Origin: an uncultured Altererythrobacter sp.
Lineage (GTDB): Bacteria > Pseudomonadota > Alphaproteobacteria > Sphingomonadales > Sphingomonadaceae
NCBI GenBank assembly: GCA_946885545.1
Contig: CAMPGP010000070.1
Coordinates: 1 to 8,944, forward strand
DNA length: 8,944 nucleotides
Direction of reading: 5' to 3'
The notes under the pieces are model-generated. The model was not told the DNA's origin and made no database searches. It saw nothing but the letters and a program-made list of their open reading frames with translations. Positions 1-5,340 of the stretch are shown here, one piece after another (position 1 is the stretch's first letter; every line of letters starts with the position of its first letter). The position numbers were made by a program, and so were the translations under genes.

Positions 1-157
1 CGTGGCGCGGATCGACGCCGAGGTTCATCGCGACTTCGACGGTCTCGTCGAACTTGCTCTTGTACTGGCGCAGCGTCGTGAGTGCCTCGTCGACGGTGTA
101 GAGCTTCTCGCGATCGAGTTCGGCGAGCGTCTTCTGCTTCTTGCTCAGGTTAGCCAT
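1..157 (-). CDS. rplA: 50S ribosomal protein L1, N-terminal part
   Basis: The first 52 residues of ribosomal protein L1 are present; the gene runs off the left edge, so most of the protein is outside the window. The start MANLSKKQK is followed by YTVDEALTTL, KFDETVEVAMNLGVDPRH, which is the usual L1 opening leading into the first RNA-binding domain. L1 forms the mobile L1 stalk of the 50S subunit near the E site and, in bacteria where it has been studied, represses its own operon by binding the rplK leader mRNA. The ATG lies 4 bases after the rplK stop, so the two are almost certainly co-transcribed and translationally coupled. The identification rests on the N-terminus plus the position after rplK; nothing unusual is seen in the visible part. 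Confidence 0.94.
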   Translation of the reverse strand, partial: MANLSKKQKTLAELDREKLYTVDEALTTLRQYKSKFDETVEVAMNLGVDPRH

Positions 158-161
158 CGGT

Positions 162-593
162 TCAGCCCTCCACCACTTCGAGGCCCATCGAACGCGCGGA
201 GCCTTCGATGATCTTGGTCGCCTGCTCGATATCGTTCGCGTTGAGATCGGCCATCTTGGTTTCGGCGATCTCGGCGAGCTGCGAGCGCTTGATCGTTCCG
301 GCCGAAACCTTGCCCGGCTCCTTCGAGCCCGACTTGAGCTTGGCCGCGCGCTTGATCAGGAAGCTGGCGGGCGGGGTCTTGGTGACGAAGCTGAACGAGC
401 GATCCGCATAGACCGTGATGATGGTCGGGATCGGCATCGCCTTTTCCATGTCCTGCGTGGCGGCGTTGAACGCCTTGCAGAATTCCATGATGTTGACGCC
501 GCGCTGGCCCAGCGCGGGGCCGATCGGCGGGCTCGGGTTGGCGGTACCAGCCGGAACCTGCAGCTTGATATAGCCGTCGATTTTCTTGGCCAC
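162..593 (-). CDS. rplK: 50S ribosomal protein L11
   Basis: Full-length L11 (143 residues, the usual length). It binds 23S rRNA helices 43/44 at the GTPase-associated centre, where elongation and release factors act. The N-terminal domain carries the proline-rich segment ([23 protein letters not shown] is spread over residues 13-35, with the Pro-Pro at 22-23). The C-terminal rRNA-binding domain includes [14 protein letters not shown] (71-84) and [25 protein letters not shown] (95-119). The start codon is GTG, not ATG: the family start [12 protein letters not shown] begins at this GTG, and an excellent Shine-Dalgarno AAGGAGG sits 6 bases upstream (600-606 on the plus strand). rplA follows 4 bases after the stop. 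Because a plus-strand gene separates rplK from nusG, it should be transcribed from its own promoter. Confidence 0.98.
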   Translation of the reverse strand: MAKKIDGYIKLQVPAGTANPSPPIGPALGQRGVNIMEFCKAFNAATQDMEKAMPIPTIITVYADRSFSFVTKTPPASFLIKRAAKLKSGSKEPGKVSAGTIKRSQLAEIAETKMADLNANDIEQATKIIEGSARSMGLEVVEG

Positions 594-617
594 GATTGGC
601 CTCCTTTTCTCACTGTC

Positions 618-638
618 GGCCCCGCTGCGAGCGGAGCC
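618..638 (-). promoter_or_regulatory. Leader hairpin upstream of rplK, possible L1 feedback site
   Basis: In the rplK mRNA leader these 21 bases fold as a 9-pair stem (one G-U pair) with a 3-base loop, ending 24 bases before the GTG start. In studied bacteria L1 binds a stem with an asymmetric loop in this leader to repress L11/L1 synthesis, and the bases just 5' of this stem read CATGA, loosely like the GAUG-containing loop of known sites. The hairpin is directly visible; the L1-binding role is inference and has not been tested against a covariance model. Confidence 0.28.
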
Positions 639-704
639 TCATGGTAAGCGGTCAAGCAGCGGATCGCTCCGCCTCCCGCACGGGTTCCCTTTCAGGAAGG
701 CGCG

Positions 705-732
705 CACATAGCGCGCGGGGGGTGAAATGCAA
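705..732 (-). promoter_or_regulatory. Candidate housekeeping-sigma promoter for rplK-rplA
   Basis: Read on the minus strand: TTGCAT at 732-727, a 16-base spacer, then TATGTG at 710-705, giving a leader of about 105 bases before rplK. The -10 element is bracketed by perfect GCGCGC arms (700-705 and 711-716). A promoter is needed here because the upstream neighbour on this strand (nusG) is separated by an opposite-strand gene. This is a match by eye only. Confidence 0.42.
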
Positions 733-1024
733 GCGAAAGGCCGCGGCCCGGCGGACGCTCCCGCCCGTTTGAAACAGTGTGACCTTTCGCGAATTCTGCC
801 GCGAAGTCATGCTTTTGCTTGCCGCGAGAACTTTGCGAGTGTGGCTTTCGTATCGGCCAAGGCCACACCGCCGTGCGGCGTTCCGGCGTGCGCAAAGCCG
901 GGGGATCGGGGCGAATCATCCGCCGACCGTGACATATCCGGGGCGTGTAGGAAAATCCCACACTGCCGCGCTCGTAGAATAGCGCTGGACCGCCTTCGCG
1001 CGCGGGCGCAGGCTCGCTCGGACC

Positions 1025-2110
1025 ATGACCAGCGACTCGCATCGCGTCACCGCCCCCGTCGCGGCCGTACGCGCCTTCGCGTGGGTGCTCGCGCTCGCGC
1101 TGGCCTCCGCTGGTGCGAACGCCGCCGCGCAGGACGAGCGCAACGAGCCTGCCGCCCCAGCACAGACCACGATGCCCGCGCTCCCACCCGCCGTGATCGA
1201 CGAGACGCTGGCGATCGGGGGCGAGGAGATCGAGGCGCGCAAGCTCGTCAGCCGCATGACCGTGCAGGTCATGGTCAACGAGACCGGCCCCTATCGTTTC
1301 GTGGTCGACAGCGGCGCCGACACCTCGGTCGTCGGCGAGCGGCTCGCGAGCGAATTGCAGCTACCGCCGACCACCCCCGCCATGCTCAATTCGATGACCG
1401 ACAGCTCGATGGTGAACCGGGCGGTGGTGGAGGAGTTGAAGCTCGGCCCCACGGTGTTCCGCGGTCTGGAATTGCCAGTCCTGAAGGAGTACGATATCGG
1501 CGCGGCCGGCATGATCGGGCTCGACGCGCTGGTCGAGCAGCGCCTGATGCTCGATTTCGACGAACGTGTGATCACGGTCGACGATGCCGCGAGCCCCACC
1601 CCACGCTTCGACGGAGAAATCGTCGTCCGCGCGCGCCTGCAGCGCGGGCAGCTGATCCTTACCCAGGTGCGGGCCAACGGGCTCAAGGTCGATGCCGTCA
1701 TCGATACCGGAACCGAGATCACCATAGGCAACGGCGCGCTGCGCGAGAAGCTGATCAGGCGCAATCCCAAGGCGCTGGAGACGGTGATCGTGACCGGCGT
1801 TACTGGCGTGGAGGCCGAACTCACGATAGCGCGGGTGGCGGAGATACGGCTCGGGCCGGTCGTTCTGCAGAATGTGCCGATCGCCTTTGCCGACGTTCCG
1901 CCATTCGCCGTGTTCGGCCTGAGCGACGAGCCCTCGCTGCTGCTGGGGACCGACCTCATGGAACAGTTCCGCAAGGTGTCGCTCGACTTCGCGGCGCGCA
2001 AGGTGCGCTTCCAGTTGCGGAAATGCGAGCGCAACACCGTGCGAATCCGCACCTCGCCGGGTTACGCGTCGCGCCTCTCGGCCGATCGCGAAACCGCCTG
2101 CTCGGGATAG
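1025..2110 (+). CDS. Exported two-domain retropepsin-like aspartic peptidase
   Basis: A 361-residue protein with two copies of the retropepsin-type (clan AA) fold in one chain. Lobe 1 has the active-site motif VDSGADTS (Asp95-Ser96-Gly97) followed by the hydrophobic-Gly motif GMIGLDAL (162-169). Lobe 2 has VIDTGTEIT (Asp227-Thr228-Gly229) followed by LLLGTDLM (305-312). Both catalytic aspartates and both second-half glycines are present, so one chain could form the whole active site that retroviral enzymes build by dimerising. An N-terminal hydrophobic stretch (about residues 13-35, FAWVLALALASAG then ANAAAQ) looks like a cleavable signal peptide, implying a periplasmic location; a Pro/Ala-rich linker follows. 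The only two cysteines (334, 359) are near the C-terminus and could form a disulfide. The start is the first ATG that gives a signal peptide; no good ribosome-binding site is visible. It lies on the strand opposite nusG and rplK and ends 46 bases from the nusG stop. Substrate unknown. Confidence 0.83.
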   Translation: MTSDSHRVTAPVAAVRAFAWVLALALASAGANAAAQDERNEPAAPAQTTMPALPPAVIDETLAIGGEEIEARKLVSRMTVQVMVNETGPYRFVVDSGADTSVVGERLASELQLPPTTPAMLNSMTDSSMVNRAVVEELKLGPTVFRGLELPVLKEYDIGAAGMIGLDALVEQRLMLDFDERVITVDDAASPTPRFDGEIVVRARLQRGQLILTQVRANGLKVDAVIDTGTEITIGNGALREKLIRRNPKALETVIVTGVTGVEAELTIARVAEIRLGPVVLQNVPIAFADVPPFAVFGLSDEPSLLLGTDLMEQFRKVSLDFAARKVRFQLRKCERNTVRIRTSPGYASRLSADRETACSG

Positions 2111-2156
2111 GATCGCGCCGCGCCGCCCCATCCGGAGCGAACGCGCGCGAATCGGA

Positions 2157-2693
2157 TCACTTGACCAGTTCGACCTGCTCGAAGTCCAGTTCGACCGGAG
2201 TCGCGCGGCCGAAGATCGAGACGCTGACCTTGACCTTCGCCTTGTCGAAATCGAGCTCTTCCACCACGCCGTTGAAGCTGGCGAAGGGGCCGTCGAGCAC
2301 CTTGACCTGGTCGCCGATCTCGTAATCGACGCTGATGTCCTTCTTGGGGGCGGACTTGGCTTCGGCTACGCCACCGAAATAGCGCGCGGCTTCCTTCTCG
2401 GAGATCGGCTGCGGCTTGTTGCCCGAGCCCAGGAATCCGGTGACCTTGGGCGTGTTCTTGACGAGGTGATAGACGTCGTCGGTCAGCCGCAGCTTGGCGA
2501 GCACGTAGCCGGGCATGAACTTGCGTTCGACCTGGACCTTCTTGCCCCGCTTGACCTCGGTCACGGTTTCGGTCGGAACCTCGACCTCTTCCACCGCTTC
2601 GGACAGGCCGAGGCGCTCGGCTTCGGAAATGATCGCGTCGCGAACCTTGTTCTCGAAACCGGAGTAGGCGTGGATGATGTACCAGCGAGCCAT
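2157..2693 (-). CDS. nusG: Transcription termination/antitermination factor NusG
   Basis: A complete 178-residue NusG (the usual length is about 175-185). NusG binds the RNA polymerase clamp, increases processivity, and links polymerase to Rho or to the ribosome through S10. The N-terminal NGN domain starts WYIIHAYSGFENKV (residues 4-17) and contains the conserved KFMPGYVL (58-65) and NTPKVTGFLG (80-89). The C-terminal KOW domain runs from about residue 124 (YEIGDQVKVLDGPFASFNG, 124-142) to the end. The ATG at 2693 is chosen because it gives the family start; AGGG 7 bases upstream is a moderate ribosome-binding site. The reading frame stays open further upstream, but that stretch overlaps secE and resembles nothing. 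The gene follows secE by 35 bases, the standard secE-nusG pair. The next gene on this strand, rplK, is separated by an opposite-strand gene, and no U-rich terminator is visible after the stop. Confidence 0.98.
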   Translation of the reverse strand: MARWYIIHAYSGFENKVRDAIISEAERLGLSEAVEEVEVPTETVTEVKRGKKVQVERKFMPGYVLAKLRLTDDVYHLVKNTPKVTGFLGSGNKPQPISEKEAARYFGGVAEAKSAPKKDISVDYEIGDQVKVLDGPFASFNGVVEELDFDKAKVKVSVSIFGRATPVELDFEQVELVK

Positions 2694-2728
2694 TGTGATC
2701 CCTGTCGTGTCCTTGATGTCTTGAGCGA

Positions 2729-2923
2729 TCAGGCGAGCGTCAGCAGCCAGCTCACGATGGCGCCGAAGCCCGAATCGATGCCGAGAAAGAACAGCGAAAG
2801 GATCAGCACCAGAATGCCGACGAAGATCGCGGTGCGAACCGTCTCCTCGCGGGTCGGCCAAACCACCTTGCTGCCTTCGGCGCGGACCTGGCGGATGAAT
2901 TCCCCGGGGCTGGTCTTGGCCAT
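2729..2923 (-). CDS. secE: Preprotein translocase subunit SecE
   Basis: A short 64-residue SecE, of the single-transmembrane type usual in alphaproteobacteria. SecE clamps the SecY channel of the inner-membrane translocon. The amphipathic helix FIRQVRAEGSKVVWPT (residues 9-24) leads into the signature WPTREETVRT (22-31) and one membrane segment (about 32-49, IFVGILVLILSLFFLG); a second weakly hydrophobic tail ends the protein. The ATG at 2923 is preferred over an in-frame ATG at 2977 because MAKTSPGEF is the family-like start and a purine-rich GAGAGAG lies just upstream. nusG follows after 35 bases in the same transcript. A good promoter match lies about 115-143 bases upstream. Confidence 0.96.
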   Translation of the reverse strand: MAKTSPGEFIRQVRAEGSKVVWPTREETVRTAIFVGILVLILSLFFLGIDSGFGAIVSWLLTLA

Positions 2924-2983
2924 GTGCTCTCTCGCTCTTGCCTGAATTCGTTTTGCTGCCTTCCGGGATGGGGTCATCGCCGC

Positions 2984-3000
2984 CCCGGTTCAAGTCCGGG
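2984..3000 (+). other. Orphan tRNA T-arm-like hairpin in the secE leader
   Basis: The 17 bases are a perfect 5-bp stem CCCGG/CCGGG around the 7-base loop TTCAAGT, matching the invariant tRNA T-arm pattern GGTTCRANTCC on the plus strand. No anticodon arm, D-arm, matching acceptor stem or CCA can be found around it, so it is not a tRNA gene. It could be a tRNA 3'-end relic, an old attachment site, or a chance hairpin that would also fold in the secE leader RNA on the other strand. Confidence 0.3.
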
Positions 3001-3037
3001 AGGGGCTTTGAAGGCTCCGATGTCGGAAGACGCGAGG

Positions 3038-3066
3038 CATTTAGGCCGCGAAGGGCGCAAAAGCAA
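3038..3066 (-). promoter_or_regulatory. Candidate housekeeping-sigma promoter for secE-nusG
   Basis: Read on the minus strand: TTGCTT (3066-3061), a 17-base spacer, then TAAATG (3043-3038). Transcription would begin near 3031, giving a leader of about 108 bases. Spacing is ideal and both hexamers match the consensus in four of six positions, in a region with no other obvious candidate. Confidence 0.48.
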
Positions 3067-3187
3067 GGTCGTGCTTCGCAGCGCGAGACCGAACCGTTCG
3101 CAGGCGAAATTCAGGGGGTGGTCTTGGCGGCTTCATGCAACTAGCGTGCCCGCGCAGTTCAAGGGACGCACGAGGGGAAAACAAAAT

Positions 3188-4729
3188 ATGGCTACCAGCC
3201 AGGCACCTGCCTCGTTCAGCGAAAGGCTGATCGAGCCGGTCACCAATGTATCGGATTTCATCTGGGGCGGGACATGGAACGGGGAACAGCTGATCCCCAT
3301 CCCGCCGCTCGCGGTCATCCTGCTCGGGGTCGGGCTGTGGATCATGATCGGTCTGCGCTTCTACCCGATCGTCAAGTTCGGTGCTGCGGTGCGCGGGCTG
3401 TTCGCCGGGCGCAAGGGATCGGGCAAGGGTGAGATCAGCCCCTTCGCGGCGCTTTCCACCGCGCTTTCCGGCCAGGTCGGCACCGGCAACCTCGCCGGCG
3501 TCGCGACCGCCATCGCGCTCGGCGGACCGGGCGCGATCTTCTGGATGTGGATCACCGCGCTGTTCGGCATGGCGCTCGCGTTCGCCGAGGGCAGCCTCGC
3601 GATCCGCTATCGCGAGACCACCTCGGACGGCATCTCGCGCGGTGGACCGATGAGCTACATCATGATGGGCCTCGGCCCCAAGTGGACCTGGCTCGCGATC
3701 GTGTTCTGCCTCGGCACGCTGTTCTCCGCGCTCGTCACCGGCAATTCGATCCAGGCGAACGAGGTCGCGAGCGGGCTCAACGAACTGTTCGGGATCGAAC
3801 GCTGGCTCGGCGGCCTGATCGTCGCGGTCGCGGTGTTCGTAGTCATCATCGGCGGGATCAAGTCGATCGGCAACGTGGCGGAGAAGGTCGTGCCGTTCAT
3901 GGCCGCGGCCTACATCGTCATGGCGCTGATCGCGCTGATCCTGAACTTCGGCGATCTGCCAGAGACCTTCGGCCGCATCTTCGGCGGGGCGTTCAACGCG
4001 CAGAGCGCGAGCGGCGGATTCGTCGGCGCGGCGATCATCCTCGCGATCCGCGCGGGCGTGGCGCGCGGCCTGTTCTCGAACGAGGCTGGTCAGGGCTCGA
4101 CCCCGATCGCGCACGCGGTGGCGCAGACCGACGATCCCGAACAGCAGGGCCGCATGGCGATGCTGGGGACCTTCATCGACACGATCGTGATCTGCACCAT
4201 GACTGCGCTGGTGATCCTGACCGTGCAGGGCGACTTCACCTACCAGGGACAGCCGGTCGACCACGTGTGGCAGTCGGACCTGGGCACGACCGCGATGTCG
4301 GGCTTCGTCACCACCTCGGGCGCGTTCGCGGCGGCCTTCCCGTTCGAGATCGCATCGATCCCGATCGGTACGCTGGTCGCCAGCATCGCGCTGATCCTGT
4401 TCGTGTTCACCACGCTGCTGACCTGGTCGTACTACGGCGAGCGCGCGATCACTTTCATCTACGACCGCGTGCCGGGCTCGACCCGCGGCGGCGAGAAGAA
4501 GCTCCACATCGCCTGGCGGGTGATCTGGTGCATCGCGATCTTCGTCGGCGCCACTCAGCCTTCACAGCTCGTCTGGCGGCTGGGCGACATCTCGAACGCG
4601 ACGATGGCGCTGCCCAACCTGCTCGCGCTGGCGCTGCTATCGGGCGTGGTGTTCAAGCTCGCGCGGGGCGACCGCAACGCAGGGCGGGACTTCCACAAGG
4701 AAACCCCGGAAGAGCCGGAGGAATACTGA
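3188..4729 (+). CDS. Sodium:alanine symporter family (AGCS) transporter
   Basis: A 513-residue inner-membrane protein of the alanine-or-glycine:cation symporter family, expected to import alanine, glycine or a similar small amino acid with Na+. Diagnostic segments are ALSGQVGTGNLAGVATAIAL (92-111) running into GGPGAIFWMW (112-121), RGGPMSYIMMGLG (151-163), the hallmark RGLFSNEAGQGSTPIAHA (293-310), TWSYYGERAITFIYD (412-426) and MALPNLLALALLSGV (473-487). About ten hydrophobic membrane segments are visible between residues 39 and 490, followed by a charged tail rich in Glu/Pro. The ATG at 3188 has AGGGG ten bases upstream; the open frame extends upstream without family similarity. The gene stands alone on the plus strand between secE and a convergent small gene and ends at a strong terminator. 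The family call is firm; the exact substrate is not readable from sequence. Confidence 0.95.
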   Translation: MATSQAPASFSERLIEPVTNVSDFIWGGTWNGEQLIPIPPLAVILLGVGLWIMIGLRFYPIVKFGAAVRGLFAGRKGSGKGEISPFAALSTALSGQVGTGNLAGVATAIALGGPGAIFWMWITALFGMALAFAEGSLAIRYRETTSDGISRGGPMSYIMMGLGPKWTWLAIVFCLGTLFSALVTGNSIQANEVASGLNELFGIERWLGGLIVAVAVFVVIIGGIKSIGNVAEKVVPFMAAAYIVMALIALILNFGDLPETFGRIFGGAFNAQSASGGFVGAAIILAIRAGVARGLFSNEAGQGSTPIAHAVAQTDDPEQQGRMAMLGTFIDTIVICTMTALVILTVQGDFTYQGQPVDHVWQSDLGTTAMSGFVTTSGAFAAAFPFEIASIPIGTLVASIALILFVFTTLLTWSYYGERAITFIYDRVPGSTRGGEKKLHIAWRVIWCIAIFVGATQPSQLVWRLGDISNATMALPNLLALALLSGVVFKLARGDRNAGRDFHKETPEEPEEY

Positions 4730-4760
4730 ACCCCGGCCAAGGCCATCTGCCTGGGCCCGA

Positions 4761-4804
4761 ACGAAAAAGGGGCCGGTCGCCATCGCGACCGGCCCCTTTT
4801 TCGT
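4761..4804. terminator. Bidirectional intrinsic terminator
   Basis: A perfect 20-bp inverted repeat with the 4-base loop CATC (4781-4784). The stem is GGGGCCGGTCGC-type GC-rich at its core, with A5 at its 5' side and T5 at its 3' side, so it gives a hairpin plus U-run in both directions. It starts 31 bases after the symporter stop on the plus strand and 17 bases after the small-gene stop on the minus strand, so it most likely ends both convergent transcripts. Confidence 0.93.
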
Positions 4805-4821
4805 GGCTCCACTCGGCGTTC

Positions 4822-4977
4822 TCAGCGCGCGCCAAACAACCGTGCGAAGAAGCCCGGCTCTTCGCCCTCCATCGGCAGGATGGGCCCGTGGGTCATGTAG
4901 CGCATCGAAGCGTCGCGGTGCGGGCGCGGCGAAATCCATCCGTCGGGCCGGCTGCTGCGGAAATTGAAACTCGACAT
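4822..4977 (-). CDS. Small unknown protein, 51 residues
   Basis: Not recognised as a named family. The protein MSSFNFRSSRPDGWISPRP... is arginine- and proline-rich in its first half (RSSRPDGWISPRPHR, 7-21), has a methionine-rich middle (MRYMTHGPILPM, 25-36), an acidic patch (EGEEPG) and ends in a short amphipathic FFARLFGAR (43-51) that could touch a membrane or a partner protein. It has no signal peptide, no full membrane helix and no cysteine. The ATG at 4977 is chosen over an in-frame ATG 42 bases upstream because a perfect GGAGGA lies 6 bases before it (4984-4989). It is followed 17 bases later by a strong terminator, and stress-type control sites lie upstream, together suggesting a real transcription unit. 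Coding status is supported by the ribosome-binding site, terminator and context; function is unknown. Confidence 0.68.
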   Translation of the reverse strand: MSSFNFRSSRPDGWISPRPHRDASMRYMTHGPILPMEGEEPGFFARLFGAR

Positions 4978-5021
4978 GGCGTATCCTCCATGAAACGTCT
5001 TGTTCTCTGTCCGACGCATAC

Positions 5022-5047
5022 AACCACCGGGTCGCCGCGCGGGTTCC
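5022..5047 (-). promoter_or_regulatory. EcfG-like general stress promoter match before the small gene
   Basis: On the minus strand GGAAC (5047-5043), a 17-base spacer and GGTT (5025-5022). The alphaproteobacterial EcfG consensus is GGAAC-N16/17-CGTT, so this differs by one base in the -10 part. Transcription would start near 5015, giving a leader of roughly 38 bases before the small gene, which is a sensible distance. Matched by eye only. Confidence 0.33.
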
Positions 5048-5113
5048 CCGCTCCACCGGGACCGCGAATCGGGGGTGGCGGAAAAGGCCGCGAAAGCGAG
5101 GTTTCCCTAGGCG

Positions 5114-5128
5114 GTTCCCGCGAGGTTC
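5114..5128. promoter_or_regulatory. Candidate alphaproteobacterial LexA (SOS) box
   Basis: The sequence GTTCCCGCGAGGTTC fits exactly the direct-repeat LexA site GTTC-N7-GTTC known from alphaproteobacteria. It sits between tRNA-Trp and the 51-residue gene, 137 bases upstream of that gene's start. A weak TTGCAC element precedes it on the minus strand (5160-5155), so a promoter overlapping the site is possible but not convincing. An 8-base pattern on two strands turns up by chance about once per 33 kb at even base composition. Confidence 0.38.
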
Positions 5129-5145
5129 GAATTTTCATGGATTGT

Positions 5146-5165
5146 GGCGCGCGTGCAATCGCGCC
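5146..5165 (-). other. Hairpin just downstream of tRNA-Trp
   Basis: A perfect 6-bp stem GGCGCG/CGCGCC with an 8-base loop, starting 9 bases after the tRNA 3' end. It lacks a following U-run, so it may be a 3' processing or weak termination signal rather than an intrinsic terminator. Confidence 0.25.
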
Positions 5166-5174
5166 GAAATCGCC

Positions 5175-5250
5175 TGGCAGGGGTGACAGGATTCGAACCC
5201 GTGGCCCTCGGTTTTGGAGACCGATGCTCTACCAACTGAGCTACACCCCT
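5175..5250 (-). tRNA. tRNA-Trp (anticodon CCA)
   Basis: A complete 76-base cloverleaf can be drawn. The acceptor stem is AGGGGTG/CACCCCT, the D-arm is GCTC-AGTTGGTA-GAGC, and the anticodon stem TCGGT/ACCGA carries loop CTCCAAA with anticodon CCA. A 5-base variable loop follows, then a T-arm with loop TTCGAAT, discriminator G and an encoded CCA end. The anticodon and G73 are both tryptophan identity elements. It is on the same strand as secE-nusG, consistent with the common tRNA-Trp/secE/nusG order, but here about 2.3 kb upstream. A 7-base leader separates it from the predicted transcription start. Confidence 0.98.
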
Positions 5251-5263
5251 GCAGGCGGAAGGC

Positions 5264-5292
5264 CCTCTAGAACCAAGCACGGGGGATGGCAA
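5264..5292 (-). promoter_or_regulatory. Candidate promoter of tRNA-Trp
   Basis: Minus-strand TTGCCA (5292-5287), a 17-base spacer and TAGAGG (5269-5264), placing the transcription start near 5257, a few bases before the mature tRNA 5' end. This is a typical distance for a tRNA gene. Confidence 0.45.
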
Positions 5293-5340
5293 GGCGCAGC
5301 GCGCTAGGAACTTGCCCGATGGCACGGTAATGGCGCCGAC

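Larger units (their letters stand above)
594..1024. other. Intergenic region between divergent rplK and the peptidase gene
   Basis: No credible gene is visible on either strand in these 431 bases. The side nearest rplK holds its ribosome-binding site, a leader hairpin and a promoter match, listed separately. The side nearest the peptidase gene has an imperfect inverted repeat at 945-963 (arms GTGTAGG and CCCACAC, five-base loop AAAAT, one mismatch) and a TAGAAT hexamer at 975-980 that could be a -10 element, but no convincing -35 element lies upstream of it. No clear Shine-Dalgarno precedes the peptidase ATG. Confidence 0.5.

Noticed and set aside
2111..2156. A terminator between the convergent peptidase and nusG genes
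   Set aside because: Only a bulged GC stem with a long loop and no T-run can be drawn; not a credible intrinsic terminator.
727..2325. A 532-codon plus-strand open frame covering the peptidase region and the end of nusG
   Set aside because: It is a GC-rich shadow: arginine/alanine-rich with no recognisable fold, overlapping a frame that has clear peptidase motifs and a signal peptide.
2924..2977. An 18-residue N-terminal extension of SecE from an in-frame upstream ATG
   Set aside because: The shorter form starts with the family-like MAKTSPGEF and has the better purine-rich site; the extension resembles nothing known.
2930..3015. A complete tRNA around the T-arm-like hairpin
   Set aside because: No anticodon arm, D-arm, matching acceptor strand or CCA end could be placed on either strand.
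3041..4507. A 488-codon minus-strand open frame opposite the symporter
   Set aside because: The product is a low-complexity Arg/Asp/His-rich string, as expected from the antisense of a GC-rich gene; the plus strand encodes an unmistakable AGCS transporter.
3547..5307. A 586-codon plus-strand open frame running across the symporter end, the terminator, the small gene and the tRNA
   Set aside because: It crosses a strong terminator and a tRNA gene and has no recognisable protein character.
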